Shown piece after piece: positions 26,698 to 39,712 of a DNA stretch of 64,000 nucleotides; position 1 is the stretch's first letter; the number at the start of each line of letters is the position of its first letter. Under the pieces are notes generated by a model. The model saw nothing but the letters and a program-made list of their open reading frames with translations, was not told where the DNA came from and ran no database searches. The DNA lies in contig NC_045140.1 of NCBI RefSeq assembly GCF_008831285.2, forward strand, positions 22,400,131 through 22,464,130, read 5' to 3'. The position numbers and the translations under genes are program-made. This DNA comes from Nymphaea colorata (taxonomy: Eukaryota; Streptophyta; Magnoliopsida; Nymphaeales; Nymphaeaceae).

Positions 26698-27670
26698 CTA
26701 CGTACCACGTAACTGCATCATGACGAGAACAAAGCGAATGGAATGGATGAGGGAGAGGAGGGCAGCAGTGGAGATGAGTATGTTTCCCAGGTGCCACCAT
26801 CGTCTCTGCAACGTCCCCAAGTAGCCGGCCTTGCAAGACAAGCAATCGTAGCACAGCTGCGTGCACTTGTTGCTCCATTCATGGCAGTCGCCCTCTGGGA
26901 ACCATTTGTTGATGCCAACTCCAGTACTGCTACTGCCACTGCCAACGTCACTGCCAATGTCATCGGCTGTTTGGTTGGGTGCTAGCCAGTATGTTGCATT
27001 GATGTACTGCATTCCACAAGATGTGGGCGGCCTGCAGCAGCCAGACTTGCAAAACCACCGGCCATTGACATAAATTTAGAAGCTGAATGTAGCAATTTAA
27101 GAATGCAAATGCTAAAATTCAGTTCAAAAGAAGGGAATAGCTCGACGTTACCTCAATAGGTGACAACTTTTTGATGCTAAATTGGTAAGAGTTCAATGTG
27201 GCTGTTGTTATTGCCAGATCTGAACAGAGTCCGGCGTCGTTGATGCACAACCTGATGTTGGCCCAGTTCCTATTGTCGCTCACTCTTGTCTTAAGCCACA
27301 GGGGTGTTCCAGGGACTCCTCTGCTTTCCATCGGATACTTTCCGGCTAATACCAAGCCCAGAATGAACATCAAAATCATCAAGGCCATGATTCCAAGATA
27401 GGCAGGAATGATCATCCGATTTTTGGAATGAACAACAGCATTGCTTGCAACAAAAACTGCAAGCATTGCAATTCCGATTAAGATTCTAATTCTTGGTAGC
27501 CTCAGTAGGTCTTCACATTCATAATCCTTCATGCACAGCAGCCAAATTCCTGTGGCAACTACTAGAACAGAAACCAAATAGGAGAGTACGGTAAGACACA
27601 TGATGGCGCCGCTGATTTTATCTGAAGACGAGCCTGCACCTCCACTTTGGCTCTCTAAATTTTCCCCCAT
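26698..27670 (-). CDS. Diverged tetraspanin (two exons, 288 aa)
   Basis: A second four-pass tetraspanin on the same strand, 15 kb from the first. Exon 1 is 27670-27152 (start MGENLESQ, ending SPIE before GTAACG). Exon 2 is 27045-26698 (after an AAG acceptor, opening SGCCRPPTSCGMQYI, ending MQLRGT and TAG). Lengths 519 and 348 give 289 codons. Helices are seen at IMCLTVLSYLVSVLVVATGI, ILIGIAMLAVFVASNAVV, YLGIMALMILMFILGLVLA and, in exon 2, ILISTAALLSLIHSIRFVLV. The extracellular loop keeps CINDAGLC, GCCRPP and CYDCLSCKAG. It differs from the usual plant start (a short MVRVSN-like N-terminus) by a Gly/Ser-rich cytosolic head of about 25 residues, and lacks a long C-tail. The intron sits at exactly the same place as in the first tetraspanin. 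Its function is not known. Confidence 0.9.
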
Positions 27671-29962
27671 TGGGAATTCAGCACTAGCAGGAGCGAGTTG
27701 CAAGAAATTAATGGTTGAAGCAGTGTGTTGTTGTCATTTGCCAGTTTTTATCATGAAATTAATAGGCATTGGAGTAAGTTGGTTATCATTGTTGGGGAGG
27801 TTTCAGTCCCAGTGACTCAGTCTACTGGTGCTTTATCCGAAAAATCTTCTAGGGTCGCGGAACTACTGGATGCCGTACCCGTACCTCTGGTGTAATCAAG
27901 AGTAAAAAGAATGGGTCTAATTAGCTGCAAATAGATTTAAAAAAATGGATATATAGCCGATTATCAACTGTAAATTTAATTTTGCCTTGTGTATAATCAG
28001 TTGTATATACATTTGATTCTATACGCTCATATATACTTCTGATCATTCTGCCTTTTAAGGCTTGATTTAAAGGGACAAAATTTCTCTTTATTTCTTCCTA
28101 ATTATTACAAAAAATTGTAGCTTTGTGGTTTTACAGGGACAGAATAGAAGCTATATGTTTATTAAAAATGTATGCGGTGATCTTAATTTTTTAAAAAATA
28201 ATGCATCCTATTATGGTTTCCTTTTACAGAAATGATATTTGCGTTTTCTCGTTAAGCCTACAAGCTGATCACTTAAGAAGATGACAACTAGGAAAGTCCT
28301 TTTATCTTTGTATTTTAGAAATTTTTATATTATTCCCGTTGCCATCCAGGCAGACGTATTTCTAAAATTATTTCTTGTTGTTGCCTGTCCTTAATTTTGA
28401 ACATAAGAAAACATTTTATTATTCCATGCCACTTGGTAGGTCCAAATAAGTCGAAGCACCAAGTAACGCACATTAAGATTCATATAAAAAATTGGCATTC
28501 CAGATCCTACCAATGTCTTAGACATCTTCTGGTTTACCTCGACTACCTTGCCGTCCCTTGGAGACAAGATTTCGTGACATATTGAGTTAATTTTCCTTTA
28601 AATCGTTTACTAAAGACCATACTCCTTTTTCCATTTTCGGTATATCTACGACTTTGATGCTTGGTGAAAAACGCGAAATTATATTTTCATGATACGGAAA
28701 AATTGACAGCTTCTGTTATCCGAGTGAGTCAGTTGACCACTGCTAGGAACTTACTTGCTGCATACATGTATCTGACCCTGGGAAAATTTATACAATTCTT
28801 CAGATTCTAAGGCATGTAGTTCCCTCGCACGAGGTTGTACTGATTTCTAGATATCATTCTGAAGGGACTTTTTTTGTGCTTGATTGATTATCTTTCTCGG
28901 TGTTCACCTTAGGATTAGTTCTGTGCAAATGAGAGGATTACGACCTACTGCCCACAAGCCTTGAATGCCAAATTCGACTTCATTAACAATAATTTGAAAG
29001 GAAAGGAGGTGAAGGCACATTTAGGTAAACATCGATGGAGGGTACCCCGGGCTCTACAAAAGCTGATACTGCAACAATCTTACAATAAAAGAAACATTGC
29101 AGGTACAGTTAGAACCGCTTCTCCTTTGTTCATCTCCTGTTCTTATTGCAAGATTTTTAATAGCCGACACAATGCAGAAAACGAACGAAAAAAAGGATAT
29201 ACAGGGAAAATTTCTGATTTTTCTGCTATTTACATTGTAGTTCTTATTTTTACATATTTTTATGTATAAGGCATCTCTGTTGATCTCTTTTCCAAGAACC
29301 ACCAGTCTCCGAGGAGGCATGAAAAATAATTCAAAATTCAGGTTGCACTGCATGAGCCAAAAATTAGACCCTTGAAATCAAAACACAGGTGTGACAATGT
29401 ACTCTTACATTTCGGGAGAAAAAGGTTGGCCTTTTGGGAGTCCCGACTATTTTCCTTAAATCTTACACCTGCTGTATATGTGAAGAATGATCCAGAAAAA
29501 ATCTAGGCCATCAAACAATTCGTAAGGTATTACAAGATTCACCTGCACCAAGATTCTCAGAAGCATGACTTGGTAGCCATGGGCACGAGCACATATTTGC
29601 AGGTCAGACGAAGAAGAGCAGCCTGTAGTACTCAACAGCAATCCGTTTAAACCTTGTACATAGTCGACCAGTAGCATGACATACATCAAGTCATGAAAGT
29701 GGTCAAATAAGGTATACTCAAAATTTTATTTAATTATCTGCTCGAAGTAACAGACCCTGCTTGGAAGATTCTCCTGCCAAAGAAATAATCCAAAAAACTG
29801 CTCTTGAACAGAAAGACTCGTACAAAAGCCCCGTCCAAATTTTTTAAAACAGACTCTGAAAGCCTCTTCATCACAATTCATCATCCACAACAGCCTAAAA
29901 GCACATACAACGTGATATCGTGATCTGAAAACATGCCAGCTTGTAATGGTTTCATGCACTAA
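27671..29962. other. Intergenic stretch
   Basis: No coding region supported. The part from about 29450 to 29962 is probably the 3' untranslated region of the DA2-like gene. Small open frames on both strands near 28960-29350 show no family similarity. Confidence 0.55.
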
Positions 29963-32900
29963 TTAACTCAATGCCTCTGAGCATTCTAGGAGTTGGTCTG
30001 TCTCAGCAAGAGTAGAAGAGGTCTCACTCTCATCCACCAAAGATGGATAGTTCTGTAATCCATCACAATTACAGGTCCCACAGAGTGCGTCCACTTTGGT
30101 GGTCTTCACATCTGTGTTTTGACTGTTACAAAGAACTGACTGTAGGCCATGATGCTGAACCAAATCATGATCTATAAAACAATGGTCCCGATTACAATTC
30201 AAGCTTGATGAAGATGAATCTGAGTTAGACATTGAACGATGGCTCCATAAAGTGATACATGTGTCCTCTGAAGAATCTAGCATTGGACTTTCATCTATCA
30301 GAGCTCCACCCGAACATTTCTTAATTTCTAAAATTCCAGGGCCGACAATACCGTTACCAGTTGAATTTGAACTTTTCCCGGGGTCCACATAACCATCTTT
30401 AATTTTTGAAAGGTCTTTTACAGTTCCATTGAGGGTTTGTAGGTTACACGAAAGAGTTTCATGTTGTACTTTGTCATGATCACTTGCTGTTGCAGTACCA
30501 CATGCATCCTCATCAGAGACTAACATCTCCTGTGGAACTTGTCCTTGGTTTCCATCTGTCAAATTTAGCCTTGTCCAATTTGGTCTCTGAATAAATTCTC
30601 CCAAGCCATTATTGCTGCATGAACCAGATTTCTGAGATGCACAAACCGACAAGGGATGCTCCTGTTCACCCCCCCCCCCCCCAAAAAAAAAAAAGGCATA
30701 CATAATCTGTATAAACATTTACAAGATCAATTATAAAGCTGGTTATCATTACCCTAATGGCCAATTCTATAGAATCAATATATTGGAAAAAAAAAATCAT
30801 GAACTACAGAATATTGGACCTGGAGTGAAAGCCAGATAGCTTCCCTTAACATTATTTCTTCAGGATCAGCACCAAATTCTCTATTTCTGCACAGGAAAAT
30901 TTTGGAAAAAGAAAAACTTCATGCAAAATTTTGAGCCATGAACAATGAAAAAGTGTAGAAAAACAACAGCAGCCTATAAAATATGCAGTAAAGTAAGATG
31001 AACCAAACATTTAATGCTACGAACATGAATGGATTACACTTGGAACGTACTTGAAATGTAAAAGAAAAAGAAACAAAAAAGGAGATCATTAGTATTCCAT
31101 CATCTTATAGGCACTTCCCATTTAACAAGGTTGCGACAGAATCAAATGATATCACAAACTAAGTGCTTTCTTTAATTCCAGAAGAGCAGATAACCACCTT
31201 CCCAAGCATCTAGTTATCATTACCTCCTGTATCAGCTGGTCCAAAGAGTCTAAAAGAGTAGGTGGTTTCCTTTGTCCCAAAAACACACACACACACACAC
31301 ACACACATCATGCATCTATTACTTTTTTTATGCAACAAACTGACCCACTTGAACCATGAGTAAGCTGCATGACAAGCTTCACAAATTGAACTTCAAAGCC
31401 AATTATGGGTACTGAAAACTGATCGTAGGATGCCGACTGAGCCAGTTAACCAATCTAGCACCAACCTCATATGTGAAATTTACAAGCTTTAGAATATAAA
31501 GAAGTCATACATTTTCCCAGGATCGTATGTATGCACAACTGAACACCACACAGCTTGCTAAATTGCTCTAAAGGGACAGATGGTCCACTCAAGTTTTAGC
31601 TGGTGAAGCTGCTAATGATTCCATGTCCAGTTGAAGATGGGGAAGCATTCTTCAGCAGACACTAATTTTGTTGATCTTTTTCAAAACCTTGGAGATGAAA
31701 ATTATATCACCTAAGAAACAGATCCAAGGAAGTTGGACAAAATACAGATCATAATAAGGAAAATTAGATAATTAGGAATGAAAAAAACTCCTGTCCTCAG
31801 CGCATCTCTGGAAAATATACTATAACAAGGTCATGGGATGAGAAAGTTATCTTTTTTGCTGGACATTGCAAAGAAATAGGCAAAAGTGAAACGTGTAAGA
31901 ATCTAGCGAAACTGATTGTCAACAAAAGTAACAGTGGCTTATCAAGCATAAGATTTCATGAAGATCCAGTCAAAATAGGCAAAATATCCAGAATATCTTC
32001 AGCTGAGGTTCTAGCCGATCTGTCAGAATATGTAGCAAAGAGCGAGCAACCAATACCATATCAATGAGATCCAAAATCAAGCCAACCTTAGTACAGTCAC
32101 TAGTTTCAAGGATTCCCAAGTACAGCTTAAAATTTTTCCTCTCCTCCTGATAACCAGTATCTGGTTCATCAATCATCAGCAAGCAATATTCACCTAATAC
32201 ACATGCATATTGACTGGAATGCATGAACAGAACTAATTCCAAGCTGATACTTGTATCAGACTCCTCTAAGTAAGGTAGTTTGAAAATAGTTTTGAATCAA
32301 GGCATATGTAAAACAGAAGTCTCCTTTTATAATAGTTATATAGGCCCATATCAATTCTAGATAGCTCAGCAACTGAAGAATTTCAACTTCAATAAAAAGA
32401 TAGTACCAACTTTGTTCTGAAACTTTTAAAATAGTAGCCAACATATGAACATATTGATAATCAAACCATTTAATCCCTTAAAATTTTACTACTACCAATC
32501 TGATCGGGGGGTTGCAAATAATTCTCACTCACACAGGGGAGTGCGGGCTTGAGGCAGGGATAGCTGCTTGAGTGTCCTCTGTTGAAAATGTCACAAACAG
32601 AGGATCAGCTAATTCCCTTATTACAGGTCGCTCCAAGCTCATATCAGCTTCTGAGAAAATTAAGAAAATAAATCAGATTCAGAAAAACTCATAGAAAGTC
32701 CTGAACTATAGGTAAACAAAAGAGACGGTATACTACCGAAACTCGGTTTGTCTCATGGAAATTTCACGGATAAAGACTCCATACCAGAAGAAGTTGGAGC
32801 CTGATGCTGTAAATCTTGTTGATCCTGAAATTGCATCCTGATTTTTGCCTCGATTACTTTTTGCTCTTCCTAAAACACACAAAACAGTAGATTAGCTGCA

Positions 32901-34472
32901 ATCCAGTTAATTGCAACTGCTTGCTGGTTAAATATTTGAACGAGTAAGAGTTTCTCATAAGACTAGAGATAATGAGACACACAATCACAAACAACACTAT
33001 AGAAGATAAAAAGTCGTACAATGATTTCACGGCTCCTTTCTTCCTGGGTCCTTGCACCATGATACTTAACAGCATAACCGCTAGATTTGCAGAATGGGCA
33101 CCTTAAGAGATGAAGGAATTCAAGTGGAGACAAATTAAAAGAGAGGAGAATGGTATCACTGTTAATATAAAACCTAGCAATTTCCACTTATGTCAGATTC
33201 CGGCTTCGCTATAATACTAAGCTCATTTGGAAAAAACATTGGCTCAAATGATGCATGTACAAGAAAATTATATCTTATATGTACGGAAAATATAGAACTT
33301 ATGCATGCGTGCATCCAAGGTGTGTATGTCTTACTTTGTGCTCAACTTTGTTATTCAGGTCACTAAATTCCAAAAAAGAACAATCTCAAATTCATGATTA
33401 CGTTAAAGACTCCGTCAGCACTGGAATGCTTTTCTAAGCAGTTTAGAAACAAGAATTTCCGTTTTCAGTTCTTCACGAAATGTGGATTTATGCTTGGATA
33501 GTCTTATGAGAAGAACAGTAGCTTGATCATCAGAGAATACCACGAATCATCTTATTTTCAATATTTTTTTAAAATCACGAATTGTCTGAAGGGCCTTTAT
33601 TCCAAGTTATTTTTCTTTCTATAAAACCAATTGCTATAACAAATATTTTGTGGTGAAAGAAGTACAAAATCAAAGAAAAAGAGAGAAAGAAGAACAGATA
33701 AGAATCAGACAACCGTCACTTCATCAATAAACAAAAGGAACAGAGAAACTGCCCCTACGAGAAAACAGAAGTAGCCGGTGATAAACCATCACAGTAAAAA
33801 GAATGAACAAGCAGAAGTGAAGCCTAAAGAAAGGATACTGTGCAGGACGTGTTGCATCTTGAGGTTTCATCTGCAAAAAACACTCTGCACCGCAAAAGCT
33901 CAAAATTATAAACAATAATAATTGAGAGATAATTCATTTAAAAAACTGATAAGTCGGATACATCCGAATTCTAGATTGCCTGTTGCAACAATATTTGTCA
34001 TCATAAAGAGCAAACAGAAAAAGTAAGAAAGGACCACCTGTGCAGATACTTTTGGAGCAACATCTTGATCTATTCAAGCTAGGGAAATACTGCAAAAGAA
34101 ATCATATTAGGAAAAAGAAACAATCGCAATTTTAGAACTACGGAAGACCCATGTGCCAGACAAGAAAAATCTCTACGCCAAATGATCAAGATCGAGATTG
34201 GCCAAGAAACCAACATCCTTATCCAAACAGAAAGAACTGAATATTAGCAAGAGTTTCAAATATGATGAAGGAATTACGTAGAAGCAGATTGGGCACTCAT
34301 CAAGATCGGGTGACTGCTCATCCTGTCCCGGAAAGCAAGGTGCAAGCTTCCCAGCACGGATTAGCCTTCTCAATTTCTTGTAATCAACATTGCATGGTTG
34401 GTGATGGATCCCTCGAGGCTTGGTGTACTCCTCTGCCACTCCTATCTTTTTCCTTCCAATCTTGTTACCCAT
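29963..34472 (-). CDS. DA2/GW2-like RING E3 ubiquitin ligase (eight exons, 447 aa)
   Basis: DA2 and rice GW2 are RING-type E3 ligases that limit cell division and so set seed and organ size. Exons on the minus strand are 34472-34278, 34089-34038, 33884-33839, 33101-33020, 32869-32785, 32650-32533, 30886-30820 and 30661-29963. Their lengths 195, 52, 46, 82, 85, 118, 67 and 699 total 448 codons including TAA, with GT-AG at every junction. The protein starts MGNKIGRKKIGVAEEYTKPR and has the family block KLRRLIRAGKLAPCFPG. The RING is built across four exons: DECPICFYYFPSLNRSRCC, SICTECFLQMK, then QCPFCKSSGYAVKYHG. EEQKVIEAKIRMQF and the conserved EEIMLREAIWLSLQ follow. The Ser/Asp-rich C-terminal half is poorly conserved and lacks the usual EQMM ending. 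It may be closer to the SIP5-like branch than to DA2 itself; I cannot decide. Confidence 0.92.
30669..30694 (-). other. Homopolymer pair next to a splice acceptor (T12 then G14)
   Basis: Read on the minus strand, twelve T and then fourteen G run up to TGAACAG, the acceptor of the last DA2-like exon at 30661. A run of G in place of the usual pyrimidine tract is odd and could form a G-quadruplex in the pre-mRNA. Homopolymers of this length are also prone to sequencing error. Confidence 0.85.
31282..31307 (+). repeat. AC microsatellite
   Basis: About thirteen AC units lie in the seventh and largest intron-side region of the DA2-like gene (between exons 6 and 7). Confidence 0.95.
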
Positions 34473-34907
34473 CTCGCGATTCCAATCACCACCAACAAAA
34501 TCTTAATCACAAAACACCACCACTCTAACGAATCTTCTTCGATTTCCGTCCACTTCCATTTGCAGGGAAGAAGGCCAGAAAGACTGATAAAAAGATAAGG
34601 AATGAGGGTGGCAGGAGCGACAAGCCAAGAACAAAACAAAGCAAGATTTCGGAGCGCGCGCGCTTCTTTTTTGTCGCTTTTTTAATGATATTGTTAAGTA
34701 CAGAAACGGGGTTCCAAACCAAAAGAAGACCCTCGGACCTCGGTACAAACACCGGACGGTCGGCAAATAAATTTTTTCGATGGACGGTGGCAATATTAAA
34801 CCACCCTATTTTATTATTATCAATAAGATTCATTTCTGTATCTTTTAGTTTTTCTGAAATTCCCTTCCACTAATAACTACTGTGATGTCAACTTTTAGAA
34901 TTTCTGA

Positions 34908-35022
34908 GTGTGTTTCGAAGGTTTAAAGTCGGGCCCTCCATTCGATCTTAAATCTACAGCTTTTTACATGTAACTTGGATTTCAGATTTATTATGGCAGT
35001 CCCAGACCATCAAACACAACTT
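34908..35022. mobile_element. Possible short MITE
   Basis: The stretch begins GTGTGTTTCGAAGG and ends with the near inverse CCATCAAACACAAC, giving imperfect inverted ends about 115 bases apart. Ends of the TGTGTTTG type are common in plant MITEs. No target-site duplication is obvious. Confidence 0.3.
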
Positions 35023-35846
35023 CAAAGTTTCCATCTTAATGATAAAACATCTCAACTCGATTGTCTGTAGCTAAAGTGAGGCATGTCAGGGCACTTTAAA
35101 TGGACACTCAAGTTCAAACTCGGCGGCGCTCATCTTTGAGGAGATAAAACAATCCTTATTTTGGAGATAAAGTACTTTGGTAAGCGATAATGTCTCTCAA
35201 CCAAAATTATACTTTTTTGCTTGTAAAATAGAAAAAAAATGACCGAAATATTTATAAAAATGTGAACTCCTTGTATGAAATTGGAAACTTAACTCTTAAA
35301 AATCGTCTTCCTTTAGTTCATGTCTATATAATATAGGATTTATTAAGTGTTAAAGAAGGGGCTAGGATGAAACTTCATTAATAAATGTTATCTTGGGCCT
35401 TGGCAGAGGTGAAAACGAGATACTCCCGGGGTGTATGTATGTTTGGGCTTATAGAAGGATTGGTAAAGCTTTTATACGTTCTGATGGCAGACGAAGCTCC
35501 AAGAAGTGAATGAAGAAAACATATATGAACTTTGCATAGACCTTTCATTTGGACTAAATTTGGTTTTGAACGTTCATCTAAATCTGAAATAAAACCATTT
35601 TAGGAAGATGGAAGTGTAGTCAAATGCCCAGCTAGTTTCAAATACAATGCCCAAATAACAACGTCCCGTTTGCATCCACGGACTTCCAAGATTATTTATG
35701 GACGCTTAAGGTAGAGATTAAAAAAAAAAAAAGGAAATCTGATGACAACCGTCAGATAGAAATCAATATTCCAAATGTATGCAACTCCCAAGATATGGAT
35801 AAATATGGCAAATTAACATTTGTCTACAAAAAAAAAAAGATTTGGC

Positions 35847-36010
35847 TCAAGGCGCATAGCGTAGTTAGTTGGACTGACGGATTGGTGAGAGTTCTCGTAT
35901 TCTGATGGGAGCTAATCTTATGTGCTGCAAAAGGTGGCAGACGCTACTCTCGAGTTGAAGGGAGTAATCACTAGTTTACCCCAGCTCTCACGCAATTCTG
36001 GACCTTGAGA
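35847..36010 (+). repeat. SINE-like sequence
   Basis: TAGCGTAGTTAGTTGG at 35858-35873 resembles a pol III box A, and AGTTCTCGTATTC near 35890 a weak box B. A downstream block (AAAAGGTGGCAGACGCTACT, near 35930) has a diverged counterpart at about 61017-61090. Two related copies in the window support a dispersed repeat, though its ends were not found. Confidence 0.4.
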
Positions 36011-37292
36011 ATAGAAAAAGAAGGGGAAACTTTGGCCTCTCACCTGAGCTATGGGGTTCCCTCCCATTTACCTGGAAATCCTATAGTTAATTTAGTTAGA
36101 TTCAGTAAAAAACAACAAATGAGGTCCACCAGTGACATCTAAATTTTCCCTTCTATGAAAAGGATGTATCTTATGTGTTTAGTTGATTGACCACACAAAC
36201 ACAGTTGGTGCCTAAGTAGGGAACAACAAGGTTTGCTTTCTCACATTTTACGTTTGGCTATTTGAACACAAAATTCCGAACTTTGTCTTCACGTCAACAA
36301 ATATAACTTTTTTTTTTTTGCCTCTTTTTTTCAACAGAGCATGTCACTATATGGAAGTCTGGTCGGCTTGGTAGGACCTCAACCTGCACCGATTATCCCA
36401 CCTCCGAAAAGAAGAAATAATTAACTTGGTTCGTTAACCACTATATATTATTATCAATAAGTCAATTTGAGGTTCAACGAAATATCGCCGTCATGCTTTA
36501 TTATTGACTAGGATATATCAGCTAACCTGATGTGATATTCGCTTATGTAAATTGCCTGTAGAAACTGATATCTTAATAGTATTTTCAAGTGATTGGACAA
36601 ATATCAAGGAGACGCAGCACAGAAGATGAACCGCAGTTGAAGTTTAGAATAGATTCTTTGACGATGCAACTTGAGAATGTCATCTTCTGGAACTCATGTG
36701 AAATCGTTTCGAACGAATTCCAATTCAATGGTCCAATAGCTCTAAAGCGCAACAACTTCTACGAATTTTGGTCACCATATGAACAAACAAAACCAAACAA
36801 TCACCAAGAAGGAGAGCAGGTGGTAAAAGGAGAAGTGTGGAAGGTGCATGTAATAAGGTGAAGAACTTGAACCAACTTTCTTAATTCTTACCACCCTCCC
36901 TACACCTAATTTCTATACATTGTTGTCTGCAGAAAGCATGGTGGTTGGGGTTCGAGCAATGTGTGTTTTTATGTGGTAGGTTCATTAGTTAGTCTGTTCT
37001 TTAAAATGTTTCATACTATATATTCTTATATAAGAAAAAAGTAAGTTAAAATCATTTATAATCTGTCTAGTAGTAGTTCATTAGGTATAAGAAAGGCAGC
37101 GAGAATCTTTGCCAACAATGAACTGATCAGCTTCATATTACCGGTGAAACTTGGCACAGAGGAAGGTTGGTTACCTGCAAAGAAGGAAAAAAAAATGGCA
37201 TCTGGGAGCTGGTAGCTAGGAGAGGGGTCTTAGGAAGAGGCTGGGTTTAAATTACCTAGATAATAACTTAACTTGGGTGAAAAAATTTATGT

Positions 37293-37297
<5 letters not shown>

Positions 37298-37326
<29 letters not shown>
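37298..37326 (+). repeat. GA microsatellite
   Basis: An uninterrupted run of about fourteen GA units in intergenic sequence. Confidence 0.95.
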
Positions 37327-37327
<1 letters not shown>

Positions 37328-37802
37328 TAGTGTTTTTGACCTCTCGGCATAGGGCAGGTCATTTTGATTCTTTCGACATCAATGTCTAAATAAAGCTAAC
37401 CCACCTAAGCCAAATGGAAAAAACTTTGCTTAGTCCTTAAACAATCAAGTCAAACAATAATAATAATAATGAAAATGGACTTCTACAACCACTCCATTGA
37501 TATTCTAGTGGTGGCTGCTAGTGGACATCACCAAGTGGGGTCAAGCTCACCAGTTCAAAACTCGCGAGACACATCCTTTTCTATCACAAAAAGAATTTAA
37601 ATTAACTCATAGGACGCGGGTTTTACCAATTAGAGGCGGTGCCACTTATAGTGTTTTCCATTAACTGCTACCAATAAAAATAACACTTCTTTTTTGGGTT
37701 GTCCATTTCCCTCACTTAAGAAGGCCCTGTTGATTATATCAAGCTACGGTTAATTATAATATCAAGCTAGGACGAGAGATTCTAGAACCACTTCCAAACC
37801 CC

Positions 37803-37898
37803 CATCTGGTAAGCGATGTTGTCATTGTTCTATCATATAGACTCAACACACATCTGGTAAGCGATGTTGTCATTGTTCTATCATATAGACTCAACACA
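37803..37898 (+). repeat. Perfect 48-bp tandem duplication
   Basis: A 48-base unit beginning CATCTGGTAAGCGATGTTGT occurs twice in tandem with no mismatch. On the minus strand the unit is open and reads a 16-residue repeat (LSLYDRTMTTSLTR core). There is no sign that it is part of a gene. Confidence 0.95.
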
Positions 37899-39712
37899 CG
37901 TATCTGTTTGTTCCAGACATTGAAACTATAGTTGATGAGTGTACCATACCCCATCTAGGTCTCGACGCAACCCAGAACCTCAAATGTAAGGGAAGGAGAG
38001 GCCTTCGATAGTAGCAGAGCTGCTTGTTGGCTAGGGTTGACCACTGCCCACACCTGCCCATCAAAAATCTCATTATAATGTTTCAACATCACATTGCTAT
38101 GAGGCAGTGGGTTGTTATCGAAGTTTGACCAAATATGGTTCTCAAGTCCTAACCCAGCTAATTAAACCTTGATCAAGTCAAAATCTAATCATTCTGTCCT
38201 CCAAGCCTTTGGATGGATGCGGCTTCATGGTCCAAACTGACCCGGGTCTCTCCTTCTTGAAAAGTTCCTCATCGTCATACATACACACTCTTATGCGATT
38301 CGAACTTTCACTATTCTCCTCATAGACGCCAAGTTTCGCTTGGCGCCTTCTCATTGTTATCATGCCTCCTCCCTCTGGGAGTTGGCGTAGACGCACAGGG
38401 CAAGGCATAGCAGAGGATAGTTGTAGTTTCACTTTAGCGAGGAGAGACAGAGGAAGGAAAGTAAAACGAGAGAGACGTTCGAAGCCAATCTGGTGGCTTA
38501 CCTAATTCTAAATTCCAGAGATTTCCACATAATCTGGATTCGATGCGAGCACGTGAAGCAACATAAGTTTCTAAAATTGATAATAGGCATTTAGATCCTC
38601 TTTTATTTTTACTAGGACTGACTTTCTTGTCAGTGAAGCTGGATGTAGGGCACCTTCCTCTACCCTTCCTGGAACGAAGGGCAGGGGGGCCCTGAGGCCC
38701 TTACATATAGAAGAGAAGAACAAAGAAAGCTAAGAGTGAACCGAAAGAAAAGAACAAACACAAGGGCCTCCCCGCCACCATCTTGTGTAGGTGGGTCCAT
38801 GTTACTTCAGTATCAAAGAGGTTAAATCCAAGCTATCTGATAGAAAACTCAACTTAGCTTCGGTCCAGGGATGCAAACAGGTGAATTCAATCAGATCAAT
38901 GATCCTAACAAAACAAGATAAAGTTCGGTACTGAAAACGAGATTCAATTTGGTAAAAACATTTAGTTATATCTTTTGTATTCGAAAAGAATAATGAAAAA
39001 TACAAATCTTTAAGCCATTCTCCACTCTCTTTATGTGAACTGAAATAATAACATCATCTGATTTTGTCAATGACAAAACGAAACGGGAGAACCTTACCAA
39101 GCTTTTCTTCTAAAATCAATCAAGTACATGATCTGTTTTTAGGCCGAAAATGTCTTGTTAGGCCCATACGCAAAATTCAGAAACGGTGGCACCCAGACGA
39201 CATTTCAGTCAAAAAGTGGATCTTCACCAAGAAATTACCCCAGAACTTTTTGCTCTAACATCACTGACATTACAGAATTCCATTCTAACGGTTGGGTAAA
39301 ACTTGAGCTCAGCCGGAAGAGAGATAAAAAAAGAACCACAAAATATGCCACGAATTTTGACCTTTCATTCCTAGGAGTACCTTCAGTAGCTACTCATGAA
39401 ACCATAAACGAATAACGAGGCGGTGGACAAGGTCACAAAACCACAAGGTACAAAACAGACTGTTTCCTAACTATTGATTTCATTATCTAATCAGTATAGT
39501 TGTAGAGGGGACATTGGGAAGCCAAAATCCTTTCGAAGGACGAGGAACAAAGAAGACCAACACACTACGATCAGATTCTACAAATCCACGCCTTAACAAA
39601 TGCCATCATCGGCGTTATACATTTATACATCGACCACAGAAGTCAGATGTAATGTATGATCCTGAAAACATGGTTGGTTAGGCTTCATGCATCAAGTTCA
39701 AGATGCAAAAAT
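37899..39712. other. Intergenic stretch with one unexplained open frame
   Basis: The minus strand is open at 38432-38178 (84 codons). Its mixed, protein-like composition (RLRQLPEGGGMITMRRRQAK, then IRVCMYDDEELFKKERPGSV) stands out against neighbours, but I recognise no family and no splice partner. The part nearest 39713 is probably the 3' untranslated region of the FLX-like gene. Confidence 0.4.

Larger units (their letters stand above)
34473..37802. other. Intergenic stretch upstream of the DA2-like gene
   Basis: The first few hundred bases are the leader and promoter of the DA2-like gene, including a GCGCGCGCG run near 34653. The rest holds a possible short MITE, a SINE-like piece and a GA microsatellite (listed separately). 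A plus-strand open frame at 36589-36861 (90 codons) resembles nothing I recognise. Confidence 0.5.
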
